This document shows, piece after piece, positions 26,460 to 35,042 of a DNA stretch of 64,000 nt (positions are counted from its first letter, which is position 1; the number at the start of each line of letters is the position of its first letter). This stretch comes from Terriglobia bacterium (lineage in GTDB: Bacteria; Acidobacteriota; Terriglobia; JAIQFV01). A program made the position numbers and the translations under genes. The stretch spans positions 27,512 to 91,511 of the forward strand of contig JAIQFY010000012.1 in assembly GCA_020072965.1 (NCBI GenBank), read 5' to 3'. The notes beneath the pieces were generated by a model. That model was not told where the DNA came from, ran no database searches, and worked only from the letters and a program-made list of their open reading frames with translations.

Positions 26460-27286
26460 CGGGCGGGAGTGTTGCTCTTCTCGGGGGCCCAGGCGACCAC
26501 CAGCCATGCCGAGTCGAATCGCTTGACACCGACTTTGACTTTGCTGGAGATCAATCGAGGATCGCCGGTCACCATTTCATACAATTCCACGTCAAACTCG
26601 ACCTTGTCCCGGCCGGTATTGGCGATGCGTCGGATGGCATACGCCACGTGATGGGGGTTCGAGAGGCCGATGAAGATCTGTCGCAATTCGTCCGGAGATT
26701 GGAACTGTTGCCCGAGACCTATGCTAGTGTGCTGCATCGCCGTGTCGCCGTCGCGGTCGGCCCACGCCCTCATCACGATCTTCAACACCCGGATGGAGTC
26801 CCGATATTCCTTGGGCGCTTCGAACCCCTCCACGATGGCTTTTGCCGTCGGGCGCTCCGCCCCAAATTTGATTCTGTCGGCAAACCAGCCGCGCGGAGTC
26901 TGGATAAAGGTATCCCGCTCATCGATTTCGCCAATCAGATGGTCGTTGAGATTCTTCCAGATCCCGACCACCTCCACGTCAAAACTCTTGTCGCCATCCC
27001 TGGCTTCGATCTTGCCTGGATCATAGCTGAAGCTGAGCAAAACGCTGGATTCGCGCCGGACCTTGACCTTCTTGTCCCCGCCGTAGTACTCCTTCAACCG
27101 GTCGGTCATATAAGTGTATTCAATAACATTGTTCGCCGCGATCCGGGTCCAGAGAAATTCGTTGAGGGCTTTGATTCGAGGGTCCTCCGCGGCGGAGACC
27201 GTGATCGAGGTGGAGACAATCAATCCCAGGCCGCCGAGGATCATTTTCCAACGAGGTCGAAACAGTTCAGTCATCCATGTGTGCAT
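26456..27286 (-). CDS. Secreted protein of unknown function
   Basis: 276 residues with a signal-type N-terminus (MILGGLGLIVSTSITVSA, cleavage likely near residue 33). The mature part is soluble and mixed alpha/beta in appearance, with no cysteine pairs and no motif I recognise (WTRIAANNVIEYTYMTDRLKEYY, later WFADRIKFGAE). It overlaps miaA by 4 nt and follows the 39-residue membrane peptide by about 20 bp, so it is probably in one transcript with the SpoIID gene. Met5 is an alternative start. Confidence 0.7.
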   Translation of the reverse strand: MHTWMTELFRPRWKMILGGLGLIVSTSITVSAAEDPRIKALNEFLWTRIAANNVIEYTYMTDRLKEYYGGDKKVKVRRESSVLLSFSYDPGKIEARDGDKSFDVEVVGIWKNLNDHLIGEIDERDTFIQTPRGWFADRIKFGAERPTAKAIVEGFEAPKEYRDSIRVLKIVMRAWADRDGDTAMQHTSIGLGQQFQSPDELRQIFIGLSNPHHVAYAIRRIANTGRDKVEFDVELYEMVTGDPRLISSKVKVGVKRFDSAWLVVAWAPEKSNTPAR

Positions 27287-27305
27287 TGAACCGAAACCCC
27301 TGTAT

Positions 27306-27425
27306 TCAATAAGGACCTGTTGAACGGTGCCAAAGCTCCAGGGACCAGATTTTGTACAACAGGTACAGCATCATGACGATTGCGAGAAGGAGGAGTCCCC
27401 GAAACTGTACTCTCTCAATTTTCAC
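27306..27425 (-). CDS. 39-residue single-pass membrane peptide
   Basis: A GTG at 27425 overlaps the last codons of the SpoIID-domain gene. AAGGAAAA is 7-8 nt upstream. The frame gives 39 residues: a charged head (KIERVQFRG), one hydrophobic helix (LLLLAIVMMLYLLYKIW) and a short tail ending TGPY. The overlap, the Shine-Dalgarno and the typical membrane-peptide layout support it; homologues are unknown to me. It would tie the SpoIID gene to the secreted-protein gene downstream. Confidence 0.5.
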   Translation of the reverse strand: MKIERVQFRGLLLLAIVMMLYLLYKIWSLELWHRSTGPY

Positions 27426-29178
27426 GGATGTTTTCCTTGACCACATCCACGTTGTAGTAATAGGTCTTCAGTATGGATTCGAAGTTCTGTCCTTCCCGCG
27501 CCAGCCCGTAGGCCCCGGTTTGACACAACCCGACCCCATGTCCCCACCCGCGACCAATGAATACAAAGGCCTCAATTCTCCCTCGACGGTCGCGCTCCCG
27601 GTCCAGGATGAACAAGCTGTCTTTCAGTCCCAGGGCGGACTTTACCTCTAACCCTTTTAGGGTGAAGTTCTGCTTTCGGCCTTTGACCTTTAATTCAATC
27701 ACCCGGCTTGAAATCCCGTATTCCACCGGTTCCAGGTCGACAAGCTCATCGAGGGGCAACGTCTTGCGCAGGGTCTTTTCAAGATCCGCGCGGGTGACAT
27801 GAACCGTCCACTTCAAATGGTAGCCCGACACTTCCTTTAGCCGCGGGTCCACCTCAGCGGCGTTTTCGGGGGGACAGGAGGCGCTCCGCAAATAGGGCAC
27901 GTCCATGGTTCGAAAAATGTTCTTCGCATCTTCCGTGTGACCCCCGCAGGTGGACGTGTAGAGCGAGTCAATCAACTCGCCCTGGTATTCTATCACGATC
28001 CCCCGGGTGGCCTCGACCGCCTCGGTGCTGAGAGGCCTTTCCGAATCCGCCCCGCGATACACTTGACAGGCGATCGTGGCACAAAGTTGATACCCTTCGC
28101 GGCGGAACCTCTCCCCATTCTTCAGGGCGTAGGTTCGTGCTGCGACGGCCTGGGCTTTGAGCGCTTCAATGGCATCGAACTTCGAAGGCGGCATTTCATT
28201 TGGAACCACACCTTTCAAATAATCATCCAGGTCAAGAACATTAACGACATTCAATTTGCCGCGAGCATTTTCGACGAGTTCGATTGTCCCGCGATAAGAG
28301 AGGTTGTCAAACCGCAGAAGGTCCTGAGGGTCTTGAGCCGATATCCTCACCAGAACCACCGGTGCGACTCGGGGATCAGGAAGCGAAATGCGGGCCATTC
28401 CGCTGTTTCTTTCGTTCTGAATTTCCAGGGTTCCCGGAGCGATGGCGAGTGGCGCAGGTTGATTTCCTGAAGGGGGAGCGACCGCCGGGACGCGAATGCC
28501 CTCTTCGCTGACGATCCAGCCATCGGCGTATCCAGCTTCCTGCAATCGCTCTCCCAGTTCTCCTGCGTCTAGTCGCGAGGTGCACTCTCCCACTCGGACC
28601 CGGTAGGTCCCTGTGGAATCGTTATAGGTGATTGTGACGGGAACCTCAAATCGCGATTCGAGTTCCCGCTTCAAGGAGTCGGCCCGGCCACTCTCCCGAA
28701 AGGAGGCTACCTGAATTCGAAATATGGGCCCTTTCCGGGTCGAGCCGGCAGCAGCAGCTTGGGCCGCTGAGTTGCCTTCAACTTGTGCGGTCAACAGTGA
28801 GAGGGTGACCCGCCCTTCTGCCACATTCGATGGCTCGTTCGCTTGCAAGAGGTTTTCGAGCAAGAGTCTCCCTTTGGCCGTGATCTGAACTGTGCGGAAA
28901 TCGTTGGCCAGGCCGATCCGGATCCATCGCGGAATGTCTCTGGAGGTCGGGGTGGCCGCGGGCGTCTGAGGGGCCGTTGCCTTCCGTTCCGCTCCAGTTG
29001 GACCTGGGTGCGGCGCCTTCGATTCTGTCGGAGCGGGAGGAGGAGGCAGTGGAGTGCCACCTGCAGAGGCGGAGGGTGGATGCGGAACAGGAGGAGCGGC
29101 CGGACGCGACTTACATGAATTGGCGAAGACTGCCACGGGAAGGAGCGCGAAAATGAGGACACGACGCAATTGATCCAT
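27415..29178 (-). CDS. Lipoprotein with SPOR and SpoIID/LytB domains
   Basis: 587 residues. N-terminal lipoprotein-like signal with FANSC (Cys22), then a Pro/Ala-rich linker to about residue 95. A SPOR domain covers about 150-225 (IFRIQVASFRESGRADSLKRE), and the SpoIID/LytB domain about 285-560. The SpoIID domain has LDDYLKGVVPNEMPPS, AVAARTYAL, STCGGHTEDA and GWGHGVGLCQTG (544-555). SPOR domains bind denuded glycan at division sites and SpoIID proteins are lytic transglycosylases, so a septal peptidoglycan role is inferred. Outside spore formers the SPOR-SpoIID pairing is typical of diderm lineages. Confidence 0.88.
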   Translation of the reverse strand: MDQLRRVLIFALLPVAVFANSCKSRPAAPPVPHPPSASAGGTPLPPPPAPTESKAPHPGPTGAERKATAPQTPAATPTSRDIPRWIRIGLANDFRTVQITAKGRLLLENLLQANEPSNVAEGRVTLSLLTAQVEGNSAAQAAAAGSTRKGPIFRIQVASFRESGRADSLKRELESRFEVPVTITYNDSTGTYRVRVGECTSRLDAGELGERLQEAGYADGWIVSEEGIRVPAVAPPSGNQPAPLAIAPGTLEIQNERNSGMARISLPDPRVAPVVLVRISAQDPQDLLRFDNLSYRGTIELVENARGKLNVVNVLDLDDYLKGVVPNEMPPSKFDAIEALKAQAVAARTYALKNGERFRREGYQLCATIACQVYRGADSERPLSTEAVEATRGIVIEYQGELIDSLYTSTCGGHTEDAKNIFRTMDVPYLRSASCPPENAAEVDPRLKEVSGYHLKWTVHVTRADLEKTLRKTLPLDELVDLEPVEYGISSRVIELKVKGRKQNFTLKGLEVKSALGLKDSLFILDRERDRRGRIEAFVFIGRGWGHGVGLCQTGAYGLAREGQNFESILKTYYYNVDVVKENIREN

Positions 29179-29264
29179 TCAGCCGCCCGGTCCATCCAGA
29201 TTCACAGTCGTCTTCTCCATGGTTGCCGCTCGCTTGAAGCCTCCGATTGAAGATTCTTCTTGCC

Positions 29265-30245
29265 CTACGTTCGCGGAGACAGATTATACAGATAGGTGTA
29301 TTGAAGTGTAATGTGGTCGCCCGGAAAATAATTGGGAAGCGCAGGGAACGGGGTCGACAGATTCAGTGATCCCATGGCTGCATTATCATAAGGCGCCGTT
29401 CCCGACCGCGCCACGATGTTCATGTTGAGGATCCTGCCGTTCTTTTGGATGTCAAAAACAATGGTAACGCGCCCTTTTCGCCCGGTGTAAATCAACTCCG
29501 GAATCAGGGAGTACCAGTTTGCCCGGACGATGTAATAGATGCGGCGCAGATAAGGATCGAGATCGACCCCGTAGGTGTCGGAAAGAATGAGAGGCTCATC
29601 GATGCTCAAATCCGAGCGCTGGCTACTTTGCGGCCCCTTAAGCCCCGAGCCTGAGCCCATCCCCCCCGCTCCCCGGTTCTTACCGGCTTCGCGCATGGCA
29701 TCTTCCAGGCTCTTCCCTGCGGACTCACTCGGAAACTTCAAATCACTCCTTCCTTTCTTGTCCACGGAGCTTAAATCCTCCAATACAGGCCCTTGGGGGA
29801 CATTCAATTTCGCCTGGTCCTGGGGTGCGGATTGAACCCCTCCTTTTTGTAGCTGCCCGGGAGGGGGCTCCGCTGGGTTCTGCTGCTGGGCGATGTCCGG
29901 CTTGGGCAACGGTTCCTGCTTGATGACTGCAGGAGCCTCAAAGCCTCCACCGGGTTTGGGGGTTGTGGGCGGAGGTGCGGAAATATGACCGCGCACCGGG
30001 GGTGGCGGGAGCATCGGCTTCGCTTCTTCAAATGCCGGAGGGGCGACAAGCTCGGTGAGTTCCTGCTGTTTTTCCTGAACCGGCGGCTCTGACTTCAAAA
30101 GAGACAGAAATTTGGGGTTCACGATGACGACGATGACAAATACGAGGTGGAGGACAATGGAAACGAGAACAGACTCCCGCCGCCGCGCCGAGTCGCGCTC
30201 CTTTTCGAGCAGGATAATCAGATGGAGCTCTTCCGTTTTTGGCAT
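29265..30245 (-). CDS. TonB/TolA-like energy-transducer protein
   Basis: 326 residues. A short charged cytoplasmic head is followed by one membrane helix (about residues 25-43, VLVSIVLHLVFVIVVIV). A long Pro/Gln-rich periplasmic linker runs to about residue 210. The C-terminal domain (about 225-326) has YLRRIYYIVRANWYSLIPEL and KGRVTIVFDIQKNGRI, the TonB-C pattern. Partners ExbB/ExbD or TolQ/R are not in the window. It lies just upstream of the SpoIID gene in the same direction; whether it serves uptake or the Tol system cannot be told. Confidence 0.8.
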   Translation of the reverse strand: MPKTEELHLIILLEKERDSARRRESVLVSIVLHLVFVIVVIVNPKFLSLLKSEPPVQEKQQELTELVAPPAFEEAKPMLPPPPVRGHISAPPPTTPKPGGGFEAPAVIKQEPLPKPDIAQQQNPAEPPPGQLQKGGVQSAPQDQAKLNVPQGPVLEDLSSVDKKGRSDLKFPSESAGKSLEDAMREAGKNRGAGGMGSGSGLKGPQSSQRSDLSIDEPLILSDTYGVDLDPYLRRIYYIVRANWYSLIPELIYTGRKGRVTIVFDIQKNGRILNMNIVARSGTAPYDNAAMGSLNLSTPFPALPNYFPGDHITLQYTYLYNLSPRT

Positions 30246-30707
30246 GCTCAGTCTTCAGGGAACCCAATTTCAATGCTTATTTTACCATTAACCGGATTTA
30301 TTAAGTTGGGCAGGAGGAGAAACCTTCCGGGGTTGCATCGCTCCATTGTCCTGATAGGCCTAGCCGAACTGCCCGGTTCAGCGGTGTGCTCGGGAGGATG
30401 GCCGCAAACCCTGTGGGAAGCCGTACGGGGATTTGATTGTAAAGCACGCAGTCCTGAAGGGTACTTTCGAATGATGGCCATTTTCGCCTATTGAACCGAT
30501 GATTTCACAGTTACCTGATCGGTTTATCCCTGACAGGTCGGTTTTGCCGTGCCTCCTGCACCTTGGATGTTTTATTCAAAGTTCACCCTCCTTTCCGCGA
30601 CTTCAACCCAGTCGCACCTTTCTTTGGATGCAAGGTAGGACGTAGAAGTTTCGCAAGAGGTTACGGCGGGGATTCAATGGAAGGGCTGTTTGAGCCTCAG
30701 GTCCTCT
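30246..30707. other. Gap between the TonB-like gene and the oxidoreductase gene
   Basis: 462 bp without a convincing frame, hairpin or repeat on either strand. It should contain the promoter of the TonB-like gene; none was identified. Confidence 0.4.
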
Positions 30708-31676
30708 TCACGTTGATTTCAAAGCGATTCTGGAGTGCTCGTTGATTTTTTGGGCAATGTCCGACGCTACTTTTAACGCTCTGCGTCCCTCCTCGCCGGT
30801 CACCACTGGAACGGATCGGTCCCGCACGGTTTGTACAAAAGACTCCAACTCCAGCTTCAAAGGCTCCTCGGGGGGGCCCGTCACGCTGCGTCCGTCAATC
30901 TTCGCCTCCCCATCTTCGCTGCGGGCAAGATGCAGGACCAACATCTCCTGGCGGGTGTAGTCAATGGAAACATAATCGTTCGGTTGAAAAAAACGTAACT
31001 TACGGACCTTCTCCGTGGACACCCGGGAAGCCGTGAGGTTGGCCACACAGCCGTTTGTAAATTCGAGACGCACGTTGGCAATATCCACGCGGGGCGTGAG
31101 GATGGGAAGTCCGACAGCCCGTATGTCAGCCACCTCAGCCCCCACGAACGAAAGCACGATATCGAGATCGTGGATCATCAGGTCGAGCACCACATCGACA
31201 TCCAGGCTACGCGGGGTAAACAGGCTCAGCCGGTGGACTTCGAAAAACTTGGGCCCCTTGAGAATCTTTCTGGCTGCGGTGACTGCCGGGTTAAAACGTT
31301 CCACGTGTCCCACCTGCAAAACGCGCTGGTGAATCCGTGCGGCCTCGATCAACCCATCGGCTTGCTCCATGGTGTCCGCGATGGGCTTTTCCACTAAAAC
31401 GTCGATCCCCTCCTGCAGAAGTCGAATTCCGATGGGGCCGTGATCAACGGTTGGAACGGCCAGGCTGACAGCATCCACCCGGCCAAACAACTTTTCATAG
31501 TCGTCAAAGGCGTGCGTGTGATTTGTGGAAGCAATTTCCTCGGCTCGCGCCAGGTTGGTGTCCGCCACCCCGACCAACTCCACGTCGGACATCCGCGAGT
31601 AAATCCGGACGTGGTGCCGACCCAGGCTCCCGACGCCGATCACCGCAACACGGAGCTTCTTTGAGTTTGGACTCAT
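30708..31676 (-). CDS. Gfo/Idh/MocA family oxidoreductase
   Basis: 322 residues. An N-terminal Rossmann fold has AVIGVGSLGRHH (residues 11-22), and the family EKP motif is at residues 96-98 (VLVEKPIADT). The C-terminal alpha/beta domain includes DVVLDLMIHDLDIVLSF, whose HD pair is typical of the substrate site. Such enzymes use NAD(P) to oxidise or reduce sugars. It follows lpxI after a repeat-rich 214-bp gap; homologues often sit next to lpxA/lpxI, so a role in nucleotide-sugar or lipid A chemistry is suggested, not shown. Confidence 0.88.
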   Translation of the reverse strand: MSPNSKKLRVAVIGVGSLGRHHVRIYSRMSDVELVGVADTNLARAEEIASTNHTHAFDDYEKLFGRVDAVSLAVPTVDHGPIGIRLLQEGIDVLVEKPIADTMEQADGLIEAARIHQRVLQVGHVERFNPAVTAARKILKGPKFFEVHRLSLFTPRSLDVDVVLDLMIHDLDIVLSFVGAEVADIRAVGLPILTPRVDIANVRLEFTNGCVANLTASRVSTEKVRKLRFFQPNDYVSIDYTRQEMLVLHLARSEDGEAKIDGRSVTGPPEEPLKLELESFVQTVRDRSVPVVTGEEGRRALKVASDIAQKINEHSRIALKST

Positions 31677-31721
31677 GAGTTTCGCCTCTGGGAAAGCCTT
31701 GAATGCGGGAAATGGTTCACG

Positions 31722-31791
31722 GGTGTCAGGTATCAGGTGCCAAGTCTCAGGTAACGGAAGCCAGATGCCAGGAGCAAGAAGCCGGAGGCAA
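31722..31791. repeat. Degenerate 7-nt tandem array, GGTGTCA type
   Basis: Ten consecutive heptamers without slippage: GGTGTCA, GGTATCA, GGTGCCA, AGTCTCA, GGTAACG, GAAGCCA, GATGCCA, GGAGCAA, GAAGCCG, GAGGCAA. The first and sixth positions are the most constant. It lies downstream of lpxI. Confidence 0.75.
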
Positions 31792-31828
31792 CAAGGCCGA
31801 AAAAGGATTCGAATTCCCGAGCTTGAGG

Positions 31829-31890
31829 TTTGAACTTGGAACTTTGAACTGGGTTTTTAAACTTTGAACTTGGAACCTCGAACTCCGACC
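31829..31890. repeat. Degenerate 7-nt tandem array, TTTGAAC type, abutting lpxI stop
   Basis: TTTGAAC, TTGGAAC, TTTGAAC, a 13-nt interruption, then TTTGAAC, TTGGAAC, CTCGAAC and TCCGACC. The last unit ends at the base before the lpxI stop codon. Confidence 0.75.
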
Positions 31891-32700
31891 TCAAGGCGAG
31901 AACGCCTCGATGGTGATGTCTTTCTCATTCGCCAGGGCCAGCAGTTCGTCGCGGTCGATCAGCAAGGTTTTTCCCGCGTCGAGTGCCAGGGCTGAGGCGT
32001 TGGATCCCGCCATGAGCTCAATCGTGGTTTTTCCCACAACAGGCACATCGAACCGCATGTCCTGGTTCGGCTTGCTGACTTTGACCACTGTCATCCGCCC
32101 CCCCCGACTCAGTTCCCGCGCACGCTGGATGACGGCGTCGGTTCCTTCCATGGCTTCAATTGCGATGCACGCGCAGTCTCTGACCACCACACACTGCCCG
32201 AGATCCATTCCGGCAATCGCCTTGGCGATCCCGCGACCATACTCGATGTCGGCCCGTTCTTCGGAATTGGGCTTGCGCCGGGTGAGAATACCCCGCTGCG
32301 GAATCAAATCCTTTAGAAAAAACGTGGAATCGATGAGGTCGATTCCTTCTTCGGAAAGGACCCTGGCCACACCTCCGATCAAGGCGTCGGTGTTCTTGTG
32401 TTTAAGACTGGTCAGAAGCTTCAATAATCGCCAGTCCGGCTTGATGGAGCTGAAGATGATCTTATGTTTCACCTGGCCAGCCATTATGGCCTTGCTGACA
32501 CCTTCCTTTTTAAACCAGTGGATCAATCCGGAGAGATCGGCGATGGAAAGCCAGTGGATGGTCTTTGCCTCGCCCTGCAATTCGGGGAAGGCCTCTTCCT
32601 TGATCGCGGCCACCACAAGTTCATGTCCCTGGCGCCGCGCGGCCCGCAGAACGAGAAAAGGAAACTGTCCGTTGCCTGCAATTAATCCGTATCTTTCCAT
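31891..32700 (-). CDS. lpxI: UDP-2,3-diacylglucosamine pyrophosphatase LpxI
   Basis: 269 residues, starting MERYGLIAGNGQFPFLVLRAA, the LpxI (DUF1009) start. The N-terminal domain runs to about residue 130. The C-terminal domain has GMDLGQCVVVRD, AIEAMEGTDAVIQRARELS and MRFDVPVVGKTTIELM, all standard. It cleaves UDP-diacylglucosamine to lipid X at the membrane surface, replacing LpxH. It is 42 bp downstream of lpxA. Its 3' end abuts a heptamer array. Confidence 0.94.
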   Translation of the reverse strand: MERYGLIAGNGQFPFLVLRAARRQGHELVVAAIKEEAFPELQGEAKTIHWLSIADLSGLIHWFKKEGVSKAIMAGQVKHKIIFSSIKPDWRLLKLLTSLKHKNTDALIGGVARVLSEEGIDLIDSTFFLKDLIPQRGILTRRKPNSEERADIEYGRGIAKAIAGMDLGQCVVVRDCACIAIEAMEGTDAVIQRARELSRGGRMTVVKVSKPNQDMRFDVPVVGKTTIELMAGSNASALALDAGKTLLIDRDELLALANEKDITIEAFSP

Positions 32701-32742
32701 AGCGTCGCCGACTCGTAGGGCAAGCAGGTCCCTTATCTCAAT

Positions 32743-33528
32743 TTACTTAATTACTCCGCGTTCAGAGGATTCGACGAAGTCGATCAGGATTTTGACCTCC
32801 TCCGACAGGTTTTTTTCAATCTTCAATTTTTTGAGAGCCTGGGACGTATTCAATTTTTCAGCCAGAAGGAGGTGAAAGGCGTGATGCAGCCGGCTGATTG
32901 CTTCTGCCGTCAATCCTCTTCGTTTGAGTCCCAGCGAGTTTACCCCATAGGCATGGGTCCCCCGTTCGCTCACAGTTTTGGAATAGGGAAGGACATCTCG
33001 GGTGATGACGGAGTATCCCCCGACAAAGCCGTGAGGGCCGATCCGGCAGAATTGGTGGACGCCGCTGAACGCCCCTATCGTGGCATAGTCACCGATCGTG
33101 ACGTGACCGGCCAGAGTCGCCGCATTTCCAAGGATGATGTGGTTCCCGAGGTGGCAATCGTGGGCGACATGAACATAGGCCATGAAATAATTGTGGTCTT
33201 CGATCGAGGTGATCCCGCCACCATGTTCAGTTCCGCGATGCACCGTAACAAATTCCCGGAAGACATTATGGTTTCCGATTTTCAAGGAGGTGGGTCCCCC
33301 GCTGTACTTCAGGTCCTGGGGGGGATGACCGATGGAGGCGAAGGGAAAAAATCGGCAATGAGACCCAATCTCCGTGGGGCCTTCCATCGAGACGTGAGCT
33401 CCGATCTCGGTGAAATCGCCAATGGAAACGTTTTCGCCGATGGTTGAATAAGGACCGACAGCGACTCCCTTCCCCAGCTTTGCCTTGCGATGGATGACGG
33501 CTGTCGGATGGATTAAACGCGTCTTCAA
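32743..33528 (-). CDS. lpxA: UDP-N-acetylglucosamine acyltransferase LpxA
   Basis: 261 residues forming a left-handed beta helix of hexapeptide repeats (IHPTAVIHRKAKLGKGVAVG onward), with the catalytic His123 in VHVAHDCHLGNH. The C-terminal helical part begins LKRRGLTAEAISRLHHAF. It performs the first step of lipid A synthesis. The start is a TTG at 33528; an AAGGAG lies rather far (14 nt) upstream. fabZ precedes it by 67 bp. Confidence 0.96.
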   Translation of the reverse strand: MKTRLIHPTAVIHRKAKLGKGVAVGPYSTIGENVSIGDFTEIGAHVSMEGPTEIGSHCRFFPFASIGHPPQDLKYSGGPTSLKIGNHNVFREFVTVHRGTEHGGGITSIEDHNYFMAYVHVAHDCHLGNHIILGNAATLAGHVTIGDYATIGAFSGVHQFCRIGPHGFVGGYSVITRDVLPYSKTVSERGTHAYGVNSLGLKRRGLTAEAISRLHHAFHLLLAEKLNTSQALKKLKIEKNLSEEVKILIDFVESSERGVIK

Positions 33529-33595
33529 GTGAGAGGGTTAAACTCCTTGTGATGGATATTCGCCCGCATGAGGCTTCTTGATGTCAGGCATCCTT

Positions 33596-34051
33596 TCAGG
33601 GCCGATCTTGCGCCTCCTCTCGATCCACGACGGCATAGGTGACCTGCGTTTCGGCGGCCAGTTTGCCATCCACGGAGGCCTCGCCCCGCATCTTTCCAAA
33701 CTTGGAGCGCATGGATTCAACTGTCACCTCGATGCGCAATTGGTCGCCCGGCAGAACGGGGCGGCGAAATTTTGCCGACTCAATGGCGACGAAGTAAACC
33801 AGCTTATGGTTCCGGTCCGGCATGTCCTTCAGCACCAGAACTGCGCCGACCTGGGCGATGGCCTCCAGAATCAGAACCCCCGGCATGACGGGGGCCTGGG
33901 GGAAATGGCCCGCAAAAAACGGTTCGTTGATTGTTACGTTTTTCAGTCCGACCACGCGCTCCCCCGGGACGAGCTCTTCGATCCGGTCAACCAACAGGAA
34001 CGGATATCGATGAGGAATGATCTTCATGATTTCGTTGATGTCCAGCCTCAT
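33596..34051 (-). CDS. fabZ: 3-hydroxyacyl-ACP dehydratase FabZ
   Basis: 151 residues starting MRLDINEIMKIIPHRYPFLLVDRI. The hot-dog fold active site is present: His49 in AGHFPQAPVMPGVLILEA and Glu63. It dehydrates 3-hydroxyacyl-ACP in fatty acid elongation and competes with LpxA for hydroxyacyl-ACP, which fits its place next to lpxA. The usual lpxD upstream is not there. Confidence 0.96.
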   Translation of the reverse strand: MRLDINEIMKIIPHRYPFLLVDRIEELVPGERVVGLKNVTINEPFFAGHFPQAPVMPGVLILEAIAQVGAVLVLKDMPDRNHKLVYFVAIESAKFRRPVLPGDQLRIEVTVESMRSKFGKMRGEASVDGKLAAETQVTYAVVDREEAQDRP

Positions 34052-34358
34052 GAAACTCCTTTGCGGCGTCGCGACGTTGATCAGTCGCCCAAAGTCTACC
34101 GTTCTTGATTCGCCAAATCAACCGGTGATCTGGAGGAGACCTGCCGCCATGCCAAGGGCCAAGCCGTGCCCTGCTCCTGCGACGCCGACCCCGCTGGCAG
34201 AGGGGCCGATGCATGGCCCCCACCGGTCTGATCAGAATCTGCTTCAAACAGAATCGATCCCGGGCGAATAAACCCTCGCCCAGGATCGTGCTTTGCCCAG
34301 GGAAAAAGGAGGGAGAAGAGTACCTGACGCCCCTCGAAGGGGGAAGCCTTGAGCCCCT
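34052..34358. other. Gap where lpxD would be expected
   Basis: 307 bp between skp and fabZ. All frames are broken by stops and no hexapeptide-repeat remnant of LpxD is visible. A short Gly/Ala-rich frame exists but has no start or homologue I know. GGGCGA/TCGCCC arms near 34262-34281 may form a terminator for skp. Confidence 0.45.
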
Positions 34359-34949
34359 CTAGTTCTTAGGCGGAGGTGGAGTCGGTGTAGGCTTTGCCGC
34401 GGGTGCGGCAGGCTTGGTACTCCCCGCATCAAAACGACGAATGATCTCGGTCGTGATGTTCGACGTGGGCGTGTACCAGAGGACTCCGCTTTGAGGAGAA
34501 GACACATCGAGCACTGCAGTATAGCCCTGCTCACTCGCGAACTGCTCGATGACCTTCAGCATCTTGCGTCCGATTCGGCTGACAATTTCCTGGGAGAGGC
34601 CCTGAAATTCGTCCTGGGCATCCTGTTGCTGACGCTGCAGGTCCTTGCCTTTCTGGTCGATCTGCCGTGCCAACTGCGCTTTGGCGTCGTCGTTGAGGGT
34701 GGTGGCCTGATCCTGGAGCTGCTTCTGCATCGATTCAATATCCTTCTGCAGCTTCTCGAGCTCAGCCCTTTTGGCGGTGGCCTTTGCGTTGAGGACGGAG
34801 GACTCTTTCTTCCCCTCTTCACTGTTTGCGATGGCCTGTTGGATATCAATAATGGCGATCCTTGAAGGAGCCTGCGCGGGGGACAGGTGAGGGCTCAGGC
34901 TACAGACTATAACCAACACGGTGACACGGATTAGGTTTTTACTTGTCAA
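34359..34949 (-). CDS. skp: Periplasmic chaperone Skp (OmpH family)
   Basis: 196 residues from a TTG at 34949 with GAGGAGATACTGAA before it; the longer frame starts in leader sequence. Signal peptide (LIRVTVLVIVCSLSPHLSPAQA), then IAIIDIQQAIANSEEGKK, the family opening. Long coiled-coil tentacles cover about residues 45-130, with the body closing at TPTSNITTEIIRRFD. The Pro/Ala-rich tail is extra. It carries unfolded outer-membrane proteins to BamA, encoded immediately upstream. Confidence 0.9.
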   Translation of the reverse strand: MTSKNLIRVTVLVIVCSLSPHLSPAQAPSRIAIIDIQQAIANSEEGKKESSVLNAKATAKRAELEKLQKDIESMQKQLQDQATTLNDDAKAQLARQIDQKGKDLQRQQQDAQDEFQGLSQEIVSRIGRKMLKVIEQFASEQGYTAVLDVSSPQSGVLWYTPTSNITTEIIRRFDAGSTKPAAPAAKPTPTPPPPKN

Positions 34950-35042
34950 TTCAGTATCTCCTCTCGAAGGATGATAGTCGGATCGGGGCCCTTTTGTCAA
35001 AGACCCTCCACATGTCCTTCGATGCGATCAGCTTCCGGGATG

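Noticed and set aside
34052..34358. LpxD pseudogene
   Set aside because: No hexapeptide-repeat pattern was found in any frame.
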